Notes: generated by a model from the sequence alone, not told the origin. Positions 32,270-46,300 are shown, counted from the first letter of the stretch. The stretch: DNA of 64,000 bases from Hygrophila difformis (GCA_030278955.1 JAOANR010000002.1:14530238-14594237); one strand, 5' to 3'. Numbers and translations are program-made.

Positions 32270-33960
32270 TAAGTTAGGATCTTTCTTGAGTTTTTAGAAC
32301 ACAAAAACCCTAAAAATTTCAAAATCAAAAATTTTTAAAATTTGGCAGCCTACTGTTTTGGTCATTTCCGATTTCATCCATTCGAGTCTTTGAAATCTGA
32401 GAATATATTTGGAATCCTCTCGTCGAGAAGATGAAATTTCATATATGGTATGCTTAATTTGGACTTCATATGAGGAAGTTATGGTTTAATCAAGAATTGG
32501 TGTTGTTCTTGCTCAAATTCGAATTTTCCACCAATTTTTGGTTTCTGATCTCAAAATTTTCATGTTATGGACTGTTATATGTGTTTATTGGTGTAAGTTG
32601 CTTATGCGTTTATGTTCTTAATTGCTAGATTGCACCAAGAATTCCAAAAATCAAAATTGAGTGTTCATCTTGTTTATCACCACCACCTTGCTTCTTCATA
32701 TTAAGCCTGGTGATATTCATAATCTTCATGAGTGTTCTTGTTATCTTTATCCTTGTTGTTGAATTATTGTTGATACCGAATCTGAAGACAATTGTGCGGT
32801 TGCAAGGGGACATGATTTGAAAGTTTAGACCCCTAAACCATTGTAAGGTATAAGCAATCAAGTGCCTAAAAGATAAGGTGAAGAAAAGTCAAATATTGTG
32901 GCTACACTCTCCCAAGTTTGGTCTGCCTTCCTCAATTCGGTCTATAAGACCGAATTACTATCTCTAAACCGAACCTCACCCCAAATTGATCAAGAAGAGA
33001 AAATTTGAACCAAGTCTTGGGGGCCAATTCGGTCTACACTCCTCCAATTCGGTCTAAAGACCATCAATTCGGTCTACACTCCTCCAATTCGGTCTAAGTG
33101 CCATCAATTCGGTCTACATTTCTCCATTCGGTCTACACCCCAAATTTGGTCTACCCTTTTCTTTCTTCCTTCCACCCAATTCGGTCTAACCCCTTCCAAT
33201 TCGGTCTATAAACCGTATTCCACCACCCTAGACCGAATTGACTCTCAACTTTTATCCAAAATTTGTCTAAGTGCTCCCAAAACCGCACCCTTGTTCATTT
33301 TGTGATCAAAATTTTTCCTAAGTTGGATATATACAGTTGGCACTTGGTTTCTCTGATTTATTCTAAATCACGAACACAGAGTTGAAATTTTAATCGGGCA
33401 ATGTTTCCGCTCTTAAAATTCCTCTCATAACAAGTGAAACCTAACTGTTGAAATTCCTCCGGGAAAATTTTATCTGTCATATTGGAGAGTACCCTAGAAA
33501 ATATATTATCAAGTACTGATATTTGGGAAGCCAGTGTGATCCATCCGGGAGTCGAGTGTGGCAAGATCTCTTTTCATAATTTTTAAACTCCACCCCCAAA
33601 TTTTTACCCTTTGTGAGGATTTTGGAATTTAACGTGTAAACTGCGATTAATCGCTATAACACTAAATCCTTACATTGTGATCACATATTTCAGTACATTA
33701 ATATATGTAATTATTTTCTCTTCACTTTATTTTATTTTGGTTGAGTCTTTTCCTGTCAAGTTAGTAGAGTGGGCAACAGTCTTGTTTTCAGCCTCAATCT
33801 CAAGCGTGATTGAAATCTTCATGGAAGCATCATCCCGAACGAGAGAAAATTGAGAGTGCTTCGTGAGTGATAAATTTTATCTGTTGTGCAAGTGCTACTA
33901 ACATCTTTATATATATATATATAGTTTGATTTGTTTTGTGTAGATCATCAAACTGATACG
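32270..33960 (+). other. E5 leader with AATTCGGTCTA cluster
   Basis: 1.7 kb of untranslated leader. About a dozen AATTCGGTCTA-type motifs in both orientations lie at 32930-33240. A (TA)n run at about 33909-33926 precedes the gag start. No convincing extra ORF. Confidence 0.7.
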
Positions 33961-35419
33961 ATGGCAGGAGCATCTGGATCATCCAACTCCGAAATTATCA
34001 ATTTCTTTCAATCTTTAAATAAAAAAATGGAACGAATTGATAAAAAGATTGAGGATATTAATACCAAAGTGGACAGCCAGATTGAGGGTCTGCACACTGA
34101 ACTTGAGGATAGACTCCGAATTCAGGGAAATGCTGTGGAGCAACACATAAACCAAGTAGTACAGAGACATCAGTTAGGGGACACTGGAACCCCAAATCTG
34201 AATGCTCCACACAACACCCCAGACTCGGAGCAATGCGAAATTAATCCTGATGACGATATGGCCGAAGCGGAACAGGAACTTGAGGAACAGTACAATATGC
34301 CGAGGGGACCCCGAGCAAATGCCGGACATAATGCTCATCCGCCCCCTCCTACAGCAGCACCTCGAGTCCCTAGGGCACCAAGAGGCCGAAGATATCAGAA
34401 CAATCAGGATGAGGAGCACGAAATCAAAGGAATTAAATTTGATCTTCCAGTGTTCAAGGGAACACCTGATCCTGCAGAATTTATTGAATGGAAAGATTCA
34501 ATTGAGTTGATTTTTGACTGCCATAATTATTCTGAGAGGAAAAAGGTACAGATTGCCGTGACATAGTTCAAGGATTATGCTCTAGCCTGGTGGCAGAAAA
34601 CTGCAAAGGAAATCAGAGAACGCGGTTTTCGACCAACTCAGACTTGGGATGATCTGATCCGCCTAATGCAGCAGAGATTTGTACCTTCCTACTATAGGAG
34701 AAGCTTGTACCACAAGATGACCAATCTAACCCAAGGAAGCAAGACAGTCAACGAGTACTATCAAGAGATGGAAAAATTGATGACTCGTTGTGGAGTTAGA
34801 GAGGACGAAGAGATTACCAATACCAAATTCATGGAAGGGCTGAGGAAAGACATCAGAGATGAAGTGGATCTTCGAGGCTACGAGCATACAGATGATTTAG
34901 TACATCTCGCAGCCAAGATCGAAGCGAAACATCGGAGGGCCCCACGGATCACTTTCGGCAGCAGTTACTCCGGACCAAGCAAACCTTGGCCTAGAAATGA
35001 TTGGACAGGTAAATCGTGGCCCCGCATCGAGGATAAGCCCAAGTCGACCCAACCGAAGGGATTTGAACTGGCAAAGGAGTTTAAAGCTTTCAAGCCACCT
35101 GTACAGAATACACCGCCAGCACGACCAAAGAGAGACATCAAAGATGTCATGTGTTTCAAGTGTCAAAGGAAAGGACACTATGCCAATGAGTGTCCCTTCA
35201 CCAAGAGGGTTGCAGTGTAAGAAAGCGGTCATTTGAAAATCATTGAGTCTGACGAAGAGGAAGGATCAGCTGAGGAAGAGCAAGGGGAAATTTCTCCAAT
35301 AAAAATTGAAGAAGTCAGTGGTGAGCACGAAGTAGTTGAGGAAACCGAGGAAAGAGTTTTAACTACTTTCGTGGCTATGCGAGCATTGAATGCTGAGAAA
35401 ATCGAACAACCACTACCCG

Positions 35420-37421
35420 ACGAGTGATGCACCCTGTGAAACCACATTTAAATAAGCTTAAATTGTGTTAAAACGAACCTAAATTGCATGCATGAGACTC
35501 TATTTTACTGCTTTTTAGTTTATATTTCATGTGATTTGTAAATATTAATAAGACTGGTTAAATTGAGCTTATCTGAGTCCAATTTACCTTGTTTTATGCT
35601 TTATAATAAGACTTTGGCAATTCTAATACATTGCAATGATGTTTCAGGCATTAAAATGATGAAAGAAGATGTTCGGAGGACAAAGGATGTCAAATTCGGA
35701 ATTTTCAACATTGGAAAAGCTCCAGAATGCGCCACATAGGCATGGCGGCGCCTAAAATCATGCTCAGGCGCCACATCAGGCGCCGCATCAACACTTAGGA
35801 AAATTTCGAATTGGAAAAAGCTTCAGGATGCGCCGCACCTTCTTGGTGGCGCATAAAATGCCCTCCAGGCGCCACTTTTTGCGCCGCGGGCTGAATTTTA
35901 GGAAATTGTCAGAATGCACCGCACCTTCTTGACGGCGCCGAAAAGCACCTTGGAGCGCCACTTTTTGCTCCGCAGAGGAAAATTTGGAAAATGTCAGGAT
36001 GCGCCAGCTCTCCTTGGTGGCGCCGAAAACCTCTTCCGAGCGCCACTTTTTGCGCCACAGTCGCGGTTGGGCAGTTTTCTAACCTCCCGAACTCGGTTTT
36101 AAACACCGTTTTTCGTCATTTCTTCATACACAGACTTAGAATTTTCGACAGAAACTCTCTGGAAACATTTGCTAATGGGAGAAGAAGGCCAGAAACACAA
36201 AATCAAGCCGGAGGAATGCATCAGGAACGCTGTTCTGGGCGTGTTCTTCCTATTCTAGGTGTTGCCTTTCTTTTTCTTGCTTTGTAATGAATTGAATTTG
36301 CCTCTAAATGTAATCTGCTATTATGTTTTTAATTTGTAGACGGATTTCTGTATTGTTCGTGTTAAGAGTGATCTAGAACGGGAGTTCAGAATCACTTTTG
36401 AAGTATGAATTTATGTTTTATGGAAGCAATATAATTTATCGATGTTTCATGTGTTGAATCTGGATTAATCTGCTATGGTATGTGAATCTGTATTAGAATG
36501 ATATGTTAGATGCATACAAAATGATCGACATTCTGTGTTTTACCAAATCTGCTATTCAAATTAATAATCTGCTAAAGCTTTGAATTGACCGATCAATCTG
36601 TATTATCTATTTTTAGCAATCTGGCATTAATTCTAATCTATCTGCATTTTAATATTATTAATTAAATCCAGTTTACCATGTTTTATTATTATTTTACCCT
36701 AATTGTTAAATTATTTACACTGTTCTGCATAATTAAATGTTAGAATTCAATTCTGTGATTTCTGCTTTGCTAAATCGGGAGATAAAAAGTAGAATTAATA
36801 TTTTAGTACCGGAATTGGGAATAAATTACATTATAAATGGATTCTGGCATGTGCACAATGATTTGGGAAATGAAAAGTGCCTTTTAATTGCTATAGGAAA
36901 ATTTGTATGCTTGGGAAAGACTCAAATTTAGGCCTAGAATAATGATTGCAGAATGTTAGATAATTTAATCAGCTTCCATGAAATCCGTTTGAGCATAATT
37001 TGATTTTTAGTAGATTACAATATTTTTAATCTTTATAAAATAACTAATTTTAAGAAATTGATCTTTTTAGACATTGGAAAATGCTAAATCATTATGTAAT
37101 TTCTATTTTATATAAAGATGGCAATATTTAAAATATTACAAGCATCTCCCATTTATATTTTTATTAATTATAATTTTAACTTGCTTTATTCTAAATTTAA
37201 TGTCACTCTTTTTAATTTAATCACCATTAGAATTAATCAAACTCTTTTTAAAATATATAAAATATAATTAATGAACTTAAGAACAATTAAAATTTTCTCC
37301 GGAATGAAATAATATTCTGAAATTCCCTGTGGTTCGACCCGGTATTCACCGGTTTTTATTACTTGATGACAACCATCCGCTTGTGGTAAAATAAGAGTAG
37401 TGAAAAACACCCATCAACGAG
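35420..37421 (+). mobile_element. Solo LTR (Athila/Tat-like) inserted in E5
   Basis: A 1992-bp LTR (35425-37416) with ends TGATG and CATCA, flanked by ACGAG at 35420-35424 and 37417-37421. E6 has the uninterrupted sequence at 44583-44590, a direct empty-site control. It carries no genes. Near its 3' end is a CCCTGTGGTTCGACCC stretch, familiar from Athila/Tat-type LTRs; the lineage is inferred. Confidence 0.93.
35720..36065 (+). repeat. Four GC-rich tandem units inside the solo LTR
   Basis: Units of about 85-95 bp starting near 35720, 35819, 35909 and 35993, each with ATGCGCC near its start, GGCGGCGCC or TGGCGC in the middle and GCGCCACTTTTTGCGCC near its end. They lie upstream of the probable transcribed part of the LTR. 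Confidence 0.8.
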
Positions 37422-40400
37422 CAAAGAGAAAATTTATTTCATTGTCATTGTGATTTAAATGGTAATTTGGCTTCTGTTATTGTTGATAATGGTAGTTGCA
37501 CTAACGTTGTTAGTACATATACTATACGCAGGTTAGGACTACCTACTGAAGATCATCCGAAGCCATACCAACTGCACTGGATGAATGACAATGGAACTCT
37601 AAAGGTGACACAACGAGCCAATGTTCCCATCAAAATTGGCTCGTACGCTGAAAAGGTTTGGTGTGATGTTGTACGGATGACGGCCTGCCATATTCTGTTA
37701 GGGAGGCCCTGGTTGTATGATAATGACGTCACCTACAAGGGCAAAGACAACTCGTTATCTTTTAAATTTTGTAATAAGTTGTACACTATTAAGCCTCTCC
37801 CGATTAAAATTGTAAAAATTGATCAAGAACAATTACAGGAGGACATGCGCAAAGAAGAAGCCGAACACAAGGCGAAGCAAAAGGGAAAAATAAAAATTTC
37901 TAGATTAGAAATTTCGGACAAAAGCTCAGAACCGTGCCTTTTGCTGACGAAGAATGAATTCGATCAAGCAATGCAATAGGATAATCCAACAGGTCACTAC
38001 TTCTTAGCTTATTATAAACCTGTTGATTATATTCATAGAACTTGCAATGCTGCACCTGAATTTCCTGATCATTTTTCTAGGATGCTGGAGAGAAACAAGG
38101 AGGTATTTCCAGAGGAAGTACCGGCTGGACTACCACCCCTTCGTGGTATCGAACATCAGATTGACTTTGTTCCAGGTGCTTCTATCCCAAACAGACCAGC
38201 ATACCGGATGACGCCGGAAGAGACAAAGGAAATTCAAACTCCAGTACAGAAATTGCTTGATAAAGGATGGGTACGCGAAAGTTTATCTCCTTGCGCGGTA
38301 CCAGTGCTACTTGTTCCGAAGAAAGACGGTTCATGGCGCATGTGCGTCGACTGCAGAGCCGTCAATGCAATTACTGTGAAGTACCGGCACCCCATCCCAC
38401 GCCTTGATGATATGCTTGACGAGCTTGGTCACGCAAATATTTTCTCGAAGATTGATCGTCGAAGCGGTTACCATCAGATCCGAATGAAACCCGGAGATGA
38501 ATGGAAAACGGCTTTCAAGACCAAATTCGGACTCTACGAATGGTTGGTTATGCCATTTGGTCTCACCAATGCGCCGTCAACATTTATGCGTCTCATGAAC
38601 GAGACTCTGCGCCTATTTATAAATAAATTTGTTGTCGTTTATTTTGATGATATCTTAATTTATAGTGCAAACGAACCTGATCATGTATCTCATGTTCAAC
38701 AGGTGATCAACAGGTTGCGGGAAGTGTAGCTGTATGCTAATTTGGAAAAGTGTACGTTCCACGCAACGGAGTTGAACTTTCTAGGTTTTATTGTTGGACA
38801 GGGAGGACTGAAAGTCGATGAGCAGAAAGTGAAGGCCATTTCTGATTGGCCACCATTGAAATCTGTGCATGAGGTTCGTCAGTTTCTAGGACTCTGCGGA
38901 TTTTTCAGACGTTTTGTTCCGCAGTTCAGTGTTATTGCTGCGCCCCTCACGACGCTACTTAAAAAGGATCTGCCTTTTAAGTGGGGGCCAACGGAACAGA
39001 AGGCGTTTACTGATTGAAAGGAAAAATTGACACATGCTCCGGTATTAGCCTTGCCAAATTTCGATCTTCCATTTGAAATTGAATGTGATGCATCTGGAAC
39101 GGGAATGGGAGCAGTGTTAATTCAGGAAGGTCGTCCGATCGCATACCACAGTGAAAAATTTTCTGGAGCTTCACTGAATTATTCCACCTATGATAAGGAA
39201 CTATTTGATGTGGTAAGAGCTTTGAGAGTTTGGCAGCATTACCTACGGGGTCGAGAGTTCGTCATCAACACGGACCATGAAACCCTGAAGCACATCCGTG
39301 GGCAAGGACAGCTGAGTAAGCGACATGCGCGATGGAGTCAGTTCATTGAAAGATTTCCCTATGTAATCAAGTACAAAAAGGGAAAGGACAATGTGGTCGC
39401 GGATGCCTTGTCACGCAGAACAACACTGGCTGCCATGGCGACGACACATCTGTTGGGATTCGAGCATATAAAAACTTTGTATGCTACTGATCCAGATTTT
39501 GAGGAAGTGTACCGACAGACGGAGGTACACTCGTTTAAGGAATTTTCCCGACTCGATGGTTTTCTCTACCGGGAGAATCAGCTGTGTATTCCACGAGGTT
39601 CTATCAGGGAATTACTGATTCAAGAAGCGCATAATGGTCAGCAGAACCGTGGTTAGACATTTCTATGGACTTCGTGTTAGGTCTACCTCGAACTGCACGT
39701 GGAAAAGATTCAATGTTTGTCGTGGTAGATAGATTCTCAAAGATGGCACATTTCTTGCCCTGCACGAAGACCAGTGATGCACTCCATATCGCAAAGTTGT
39801 TTTTCAAGGAGATCGTGAGGTTGCACGGGATTCCAAAATCAATTGTTTTAGATAGAGATGTAAAGTTCATCAGCTATTTCTGGAAATCCCTCTGGAGCGA
39901 AATTGGAACGAAGCTGCTGTTTTCTACTGCATTCCACCCGCAGACTGATGGCCAAACTGAAGCTGTTAATCGGGTGTTAGGTAATCTGCTTCGTATTATT
40001 ACCTCTTCAAATTCGAAGAGCTGGGACGAGTGCCTGCCGTACATTGAATTTGCATACAATAGGCACATCCATAGTGCAACTCATATTTCTCCCTTTAAGT
40101 GTGTTTATGGTTTCAATCCCCTATCACCGATTGATCTTCTGCCATTGCCTAGCAATGAGCACTTAAATGTTAATGGCAGAAACAGGGCTCAAGCCATCAA
40201 AGAAATGCACAAGAATGTCAAAGAGAGCCTACAAAAATCGGTGGAAACGTACGCGAGGTACCATGACCGGGGAAGGAAAAAGCTGGTGCTGAAGCCAGGA
40301 GACTGGGTGGGGCTTCACCTAAGAAAAGAGAGATTCCCAGCAAAGAGGCGCAACAAACTATCTCCACGAGGAGATGGACCATTTAAAATTTTAGAAAGGA

Positions 40401-40540
40401 TTAATGATAATGCTTATAAACTGGAATTACCAAAAGAATATGGGAACATTAATCCATCTTTTAATGTTGCATATCTTGTGCTGTTTGAACGGGACGAACA
40501 AGATGAGTATGATGCTTGTCGGTTGATCGCTCAACCTCCT

Positions 40541-40554
40541 CAAGGGGGAGCGAA
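40541..40554 (+). promoter_or_regulatory. E5 polypurine tract inside the pol frame
   Basis: AAGGGGGAGCGAA lies directly before LTR B. It is translated as part of the pol C terminus, since no stop lies between integrase and the LTR. Confidence 0.75.
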
Positions 40555-41613
40555 TGGCGTGGAAGCCGGAACTGTAGCAACAATAATACCATTTCCAGAT
40601 GGACCCTGTTCAAGGAAGCAGATAAAGAAATTCACAACTCGTGTTGCTGAATTTTTCCAAGATCACTTTGACAAGGATCTGAAGAAAATATCCACAATCC
40701 GATCCGAAGCAACGTTGCTCTTACAGCTCGAGCAAACAGATGTCTGGGAGCTGAATCCCTAAACCTGGACGAGTGATTGGATCAAGAATACCATCTTTTG
40801 TAATAGTGTAGGATATTAGACATCCTGAACACTTTGAATAATTTTAGGAGAGTGAGGTAGGCAGGTTCGGTCTAGGGGTTCGGTCTGGAGGTTCGGTCTA
40901 TCACCATTAGACCGAATTGCCTTGTGTTTTTACAAATTTTTCTTTCCATGTTCCAACTCGGTCTTGGCATGCCAATTCGGTCTATTTTTCTTCTCCATAG
41001 ACCGAATTGCATTGCCCTTTTTCTTCTCCATTTTTCTCCTCCATTTCCCTTTCTCCAATTCGGTCTTGGCATGGCAATTCGGTCTAACACCTTTCAAACC
41101 GAATTGCCACATTTCGAATTGCCTCTCCTTTTCTTATTTTCTCTTTTCCACCCTTCCATTCCAATTCGGTCTTTTCTTGCATGTAGACCGAATTGCTACA
41201 TCTTAAATTGCCTAGTTATTTTCCACTTTCTTGTATTCTATTTTTCATTTTTATTTTTCATAATCATGTACGTAGGGGCTTTGGCAAGTATAAATATGCC
41301 TCCCCCTTCACTTGTAATGGCACCTTTTGTTGAATTATAAGACTTAGCAGTTTGCAAGCTTTCCAAGAGGTCATCTTCATCCTTATGAACCAAGTTCATT
41401 GGGACACTTAAATCAACATTTGGTGTTGAAGCTTACCATGTTGATTATCAACCAACAATTGATGTTAATGAGGATGTGAGGACAAGACGTATGGGCTTGT
41501 TCGCCTTCCATTGTTAAAATCTTGAGTTGGTAGCTTCCATATCCATCTCTTCTTCTCCTCCTTATTTCTTCTTATTTTTCTTGTTTCAAGAATGTATCCT
41601 ATGATCCATGGCA
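40555..41613 (+). repeat. LTR B, shared by E5 and E6
   Basis: 1059 bp, TGGCGTGG to CCATGGCA. It is at once the 3' LTR of E5 and the 5' LTR of E6. The pol frame continues for about 69 codons into it (to 40762). TATA box at 41289-41296. Confidence 0.9.
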
Positions 41614-41625
41614 TTAGTTAGAATT

Positions 41626-41638
41626 TCGTATCAGAGCC
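41626..41638 (+). promoter_or_regulatory. E6 primer-binding site, mutated
   Basis: TCGTATCAGAGCC, with C in place of G at the second base compared with E5. It lies 12 bases after LTR B. The mismatch near the primer 3' end would be expected to weaken minus-strand priming. Confidence 0.75.
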
Positions 41639-43329
41639 TAAGTTAGGATCTTTCTTGAGTTTTTAGAACACAAAAACCCTAAAAATATCAAAATCAAAAA
41701 TTTTTAAAATTTGGCAGCCTACTGTTTTGGTCATTTCCGATTTCATCCATTGGATTCGTTGAAATCTGAGAATATATTTGGAATCCTCTCGTCGAGAAGA
41801 TGAAATTTCATATATGGTATGCTTAATTTGGACTTCATATGAGGAAGTTAAGGTTTAATCAAGAATTGGTGTTGTTCTTGCTCAAATTCGAATTTTCCAC
41901 CAATTTTTGGTTTCTGATCTTAAAATTTTCATGTTATGGACTGTTATATGTGTTTATTGGTGTAAGTTGATTATGCGTTTATGTTCTTAATTGCTAGATT
42001 GCTCCAAGAATTCCAAAAATCAAAATTGAGTGTTCATCTTGTTTATCACCACCACCTTGCTTCTTCATATTAAGCTTGGTGATCTTCATAATCTTCATGA
42101 GTGTTCTTGTTGATCTTAATCCTTGTTGTTGAATTATTGTTGATACTGAATCTAAAGACAATTGGGCGGTTGCAAGGGGACATGATTTGAAAGTTTAGAC
42201 CCCTAAACCATTGGAAGGTGTAAGCAATCAAGTGCCTAAAAGATAAGGTGAAAGAAAAGTCAAATATTGTGGCTACACTCTCCCAAGTTCGGTCTGCCTT
42301 CCTCAATTCGGTCTATAAGACCGAATTACTATCTCTAAACCGAACCTCACCCCAAATTGATCAAGAAGAGAAAATTTGAACCAAGTCTTGGGGGCCAATT
42401 CGGTCTACACTCCTCCAATTCGGTCTAAAGACCATCAATTCGGTCTACACTCCTCCAGTTCGGTCTAAGTGCCATCAATTCGATCTACATTTCTCCACTC
42501 GGTCTACACCCCAAATTTGGTCTACCCTTTTCTTTCTTCCTTCCACCCAATTCGGTCTAACCCCTTCCAATTCGGTCTATAAACCGAATTCCACCACCCT
42601 AGACCGAATTGACTCTCAACTTTTATCCAACATTTTTCTAAGTGCTCCCAAAACCGCACCCTTGTTCATTTTGTGATCAAAATTTTTCCTAAGTTGGATA
42701 TATACAGTTGGCATTTGGTTCCTCTGATTTATTCTAAATCACGAACACAGAGTTGAAATTTTAATCGGGCAATATTTCCGCTCTTAAAATTCCTCTCATA
42801 ACAAGTGAAACCTAACTGTTGAAATTCCTACGGGAAAATTTTATCTGCCATATTGGAGAGTACCCTAGAAAATATATTATCAAGTACTGATATTTGGGAA
42901 GCCAGAGTGATCCATCCGGGAGTCGAGTGTGGCAAGATCTCTTTTCATAATTTTTAAACTCCACCCCCAAATTTTTACCCTTTGTGAGGATTTTGGAATT
43001 TAACGTGTAAACTGCGATTAATCGCTATAACACTAAATCCTTACATTGTGATCACATATTTCAGTACATTAATATCTGTAACTATTTTCTCTTCACTTTA
43101 TTTTATTTCGGTTGAGTCTTTTCCTGTCAAGTTAGTAGAGTGGGTAACAGTCTTGTTTTCAGCCTCAATCTCAAGCGTGGTTGAAATCTTCATGGAAGCA
43201 TCATCCAGAACGAGAGAAAATTGAGAGTGCTTCGTGAGTGATAAATTTTATATGTTGTGCAAGTGCTACTAACATCTTTATATATATATATAGTTTGATT
43301 TGTTTTGTGTAGATCATCAAACTGATACG
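41639..43329 (+). other. E6 leader with AATTCGGTCTA cluster
   Basis: Close copy of the E5 leader, with the motif cluster at about 42285-42610 and a shorter TA run before gag. No extra ORF supported. Confidence 0.7.
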
Positions 43330-46300
43330 ATGGCAGGAGCATCTGGATCATCCAACTCCGAAATTATCAATTTCCTTCAATCTTTAAATCAGAAAATGGA
43401 ACGAATTGATAAAAAGATTGAGGATATTAATACCAAAGTGGATAGCCAGATTGAGGGTCTGCACACTGAAACCGAGTAGTACAGAGACATCAGTTAGGGG
43501 ACACTGGAACCCCAAATCTGAATGCTCCACTCAACACCCCAGACTCGGAGCAAAGCGAAATTAATCCTGATGACGATATGGCCGAAGCCGGACAGGAACT
43601 TGAGGAACAGTACAATATGCTGAGGGGACCCCGAGCAAATGCCGGACGTAATGCTCATCCGCCCCCTCCTGCAGCAGCACCTTGAGTCCCTAGGGCACCA
43701 AGAGGCCGAAGATATCAGAACAATGAGGATGAGGAGCAGGAAATCAAAGGAATTAAATTTGATCTTCCAGTGTTCAAGGGAACACCTGATCCTGCAGAAT
43801 TTATTGAATGGAAAGATTCAATTGAGTTGATTTTTGACTGCCATAATTATTCTGAGAGGAAAAATGTACAGATTGCCATGACACAGTTCAAGGATTATGC
43901 TCTAGCCTGGTGGCAGAAAACTGCAAAGGAAATCAGAGAACGCGGTTTTCGACCTACTGAGACTTGGGATGATCTGATCCGCCTAATGCAGCAGAGATTT
44001 GTACCATCCTACTACAGGAGAAGCTTGTACCACAAGATGACCACTCTAACCCAAGGAAGCAAGACAGTCAATGAGTACTATCAAGAGATGGAAAAATTGA
44101 TGACTCGTTGTGGAGTTAGAGAGGACGAAGAGATTAACAATGCCAAATTCATGGAAGGGCTGAGGAAAGACATCAGAGATGAAGTGGATCTTCGAGGCTA
44201 CGAGCATACAGAGGATTTAGTACATCTCGCAGCCAAGATCAAAGCGAAACATCGGAGGGCCCCACGGATCACTTTTGGCAGCACGATCAAAGAGAGACAT
44301 CAAAGATGTCATGTGTTTCAAGTGTCAAAGGAAAGGACACTATACCAATGAGTGTCCCTTCACCAAGAGGGTTGCAGTGTTGGAAAGCGGTCATTTGAAA
44401 TTCATTGAGTCTGACGAAGAGGAAGGATCAGCTGAGGAAGAGCAAGAGGAAATTGCTCCAATAAAAATTGAAGAAGTCAGTGGTGAGCACGAAGTAGTTG
44501 AGGAAACCGAGGAAAGAGTTTTAACTACTTTCGTGGCTATGCGAGCATTGAATCCTGAGAAAATCGAACAACCACCACCCGACGAGCAAAGAGAAAATTT
44601 ATTTCATTGTCATTGTGATTTAAATGGTAATTTGGCTTCTGTTATTGTTGATAATGGTAGTTGCACTAACGTTGTTAGTACATATACTATACGCAGGTTA
44701 GGACTACCTACTGAAGATCATCCGAAGCCATACCAACTGCACTGGATGAATGACAAGGGAACTCTAAAGGTGACACAACGAGCCAATGTTCCCATCAAAA
44801 TTGGCTCGTACGCTGAAAAGGTTTGGTGTGACATTGTACCGATGACGGCCTGCCATATTCTGTTAGGGAGGCCGTAGTTGTATGATAATGACGTCACCTA
44901 CAAGGGCAAAGACAACTCGTTATCTTTTAAATTTTGTAATAAGTTGTACACTGTTAAGCCTCTCCCGATTAAAATTGTAAAAATTGGTCAAGAACAATTA
45001 CGGGAGAACATGGCAAAGAAGAAGCCGAACACAAGGCAAAGCAAAAGGGAAAAATAAAAATTTCTAGATTAGAAATTTCGGACAAAAGCTCAGAACCGTG
45101 CCTTTTGCTGACGAAGAATGAATTCGATCAAGCAATGCAGCAGGATAATCCAACAGGTCACTGCTTCTTAGCTTATTATAAACCTGTTGATTATATTCAT
45201 AGAACTTGCAATGCTGCACCTGAATTTCCTGATCATTTTTCTAGGATGCTGGAGAGAAACAAGGAGGTATTTCCAGAGGAAGTACCGGCTGGACTACCAC
45301 CCCTTCGTGGTATCGAACATCAGATTGACTTTGTTCCAGGTGCTTCTATCCCAAACAGACCAGCATCCCGGATGACGCCGGAAGAGACAAAGGAAATTCA
45401 ATCTCCAGTACAGAAATTGCTTGATAAAGGATGGGTACGCGAAAGTTTATCTCCTTGCGCGGTACCAGTGCTACATGTTCCAAAGAAAGACGGTTCATGG
45501 CGCATGTTTGTTGACTGCAGAGCCGTCAATGCAATTACTGTGAAGTACCGACACCCCATCCCACGCCTTGATGATATGCTTGACGAGCTTGGTCACACAA
45601 ATATTTTCTCGAAGATTGATCTTCGAAGCGGTTACCATCAAATCCGAATGAAACCCGGAGATGAATGGAAAACGGCTTTCAAGACCAAATTCGGACTCTA
45701 CGAATGGTTGGTTATGCCATTTGGTCTCACCAACGCGCCGTCAACATTTATGCGTCTCATGAACGAGACTCTACGCCCATTTACAAATATATTTGTTGTC
45801 ATTTATTTTGATGATATTTTAATTTATAGTGCAAACGAACCTGATCATGTATCTCATGTTCAACAGGTGATCAACAGGTTGCGGGAAGTGAAGCTGTATG
45901 CTAATTTGGAAAAGTGTACGTTCCACGCAACGGAGTTGAACTTTCTAGGTTTTATTGTTGGACAGGGAGGACTGAAAGTCGATGAGCAGAAAGTGAAGGC
46001 CATTTCTGATTGGCCACCATTGAAATCTGTGCATGAGGTTTATCAGTGTCTAGGACTCTGCGGATTTTTCAGACGTTTTGTTCCGCAGTTCAGTGTTATT
46101 GCCGCGCCCCTCACGACGCTACTGAAAAAGGATCTGCCTTTTAAGTGGGGGCCAACGGAACAGAAGGCGTTTACTGATTTAAAGGAAAAATTGACACATG
46201 CTCCGGTATTAGCCTTGCCAAATTTCGATCTTCCATTTGAAATTGAATGTGATGCATCTGGAACGGGAATGGGAGCAGTGTTAATTCAGGAAGGTCGTCC

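Larger units (their letters stand above)
33961..40762 (+). pseudogene. E5 gag-pol, broken, with a solo LTR inside
   Basis: I start it at ATG 33961 (MAGASGSS), the start shared with E6. Order: coiled-coil-like N terminus with basic and Ile/Glu repeats, gag (34440-34930), zinc knuckle (about 35150-35195), acidic linker, protease with DNGS (about 37485), RT with YFDDILIYS (about 38640), RNase H with DAS and TDHE motifs, and integrase. Breaks: TAG 34564-34566, TAA 35218-35220, solo LTR insertion at 35425, TAG 37977-37979, TAG 38727-38729, TGA 39015-39017, and a 169-bp deletion near 39638 that removes the integrase HHCC zinc domain and shifts frame. The frame then stays open through the polypurine tract into LTR B, ending at 40762. 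Confidence 0.92.

Noticed and set aside
33908..33926. TA repeat before the E5 gag considered as a TATA promoter
   Set aside because: It is a simple (TA)n run, shorter in E6; the conserved TATAAATA inside the LTR is a better promoter candidate.
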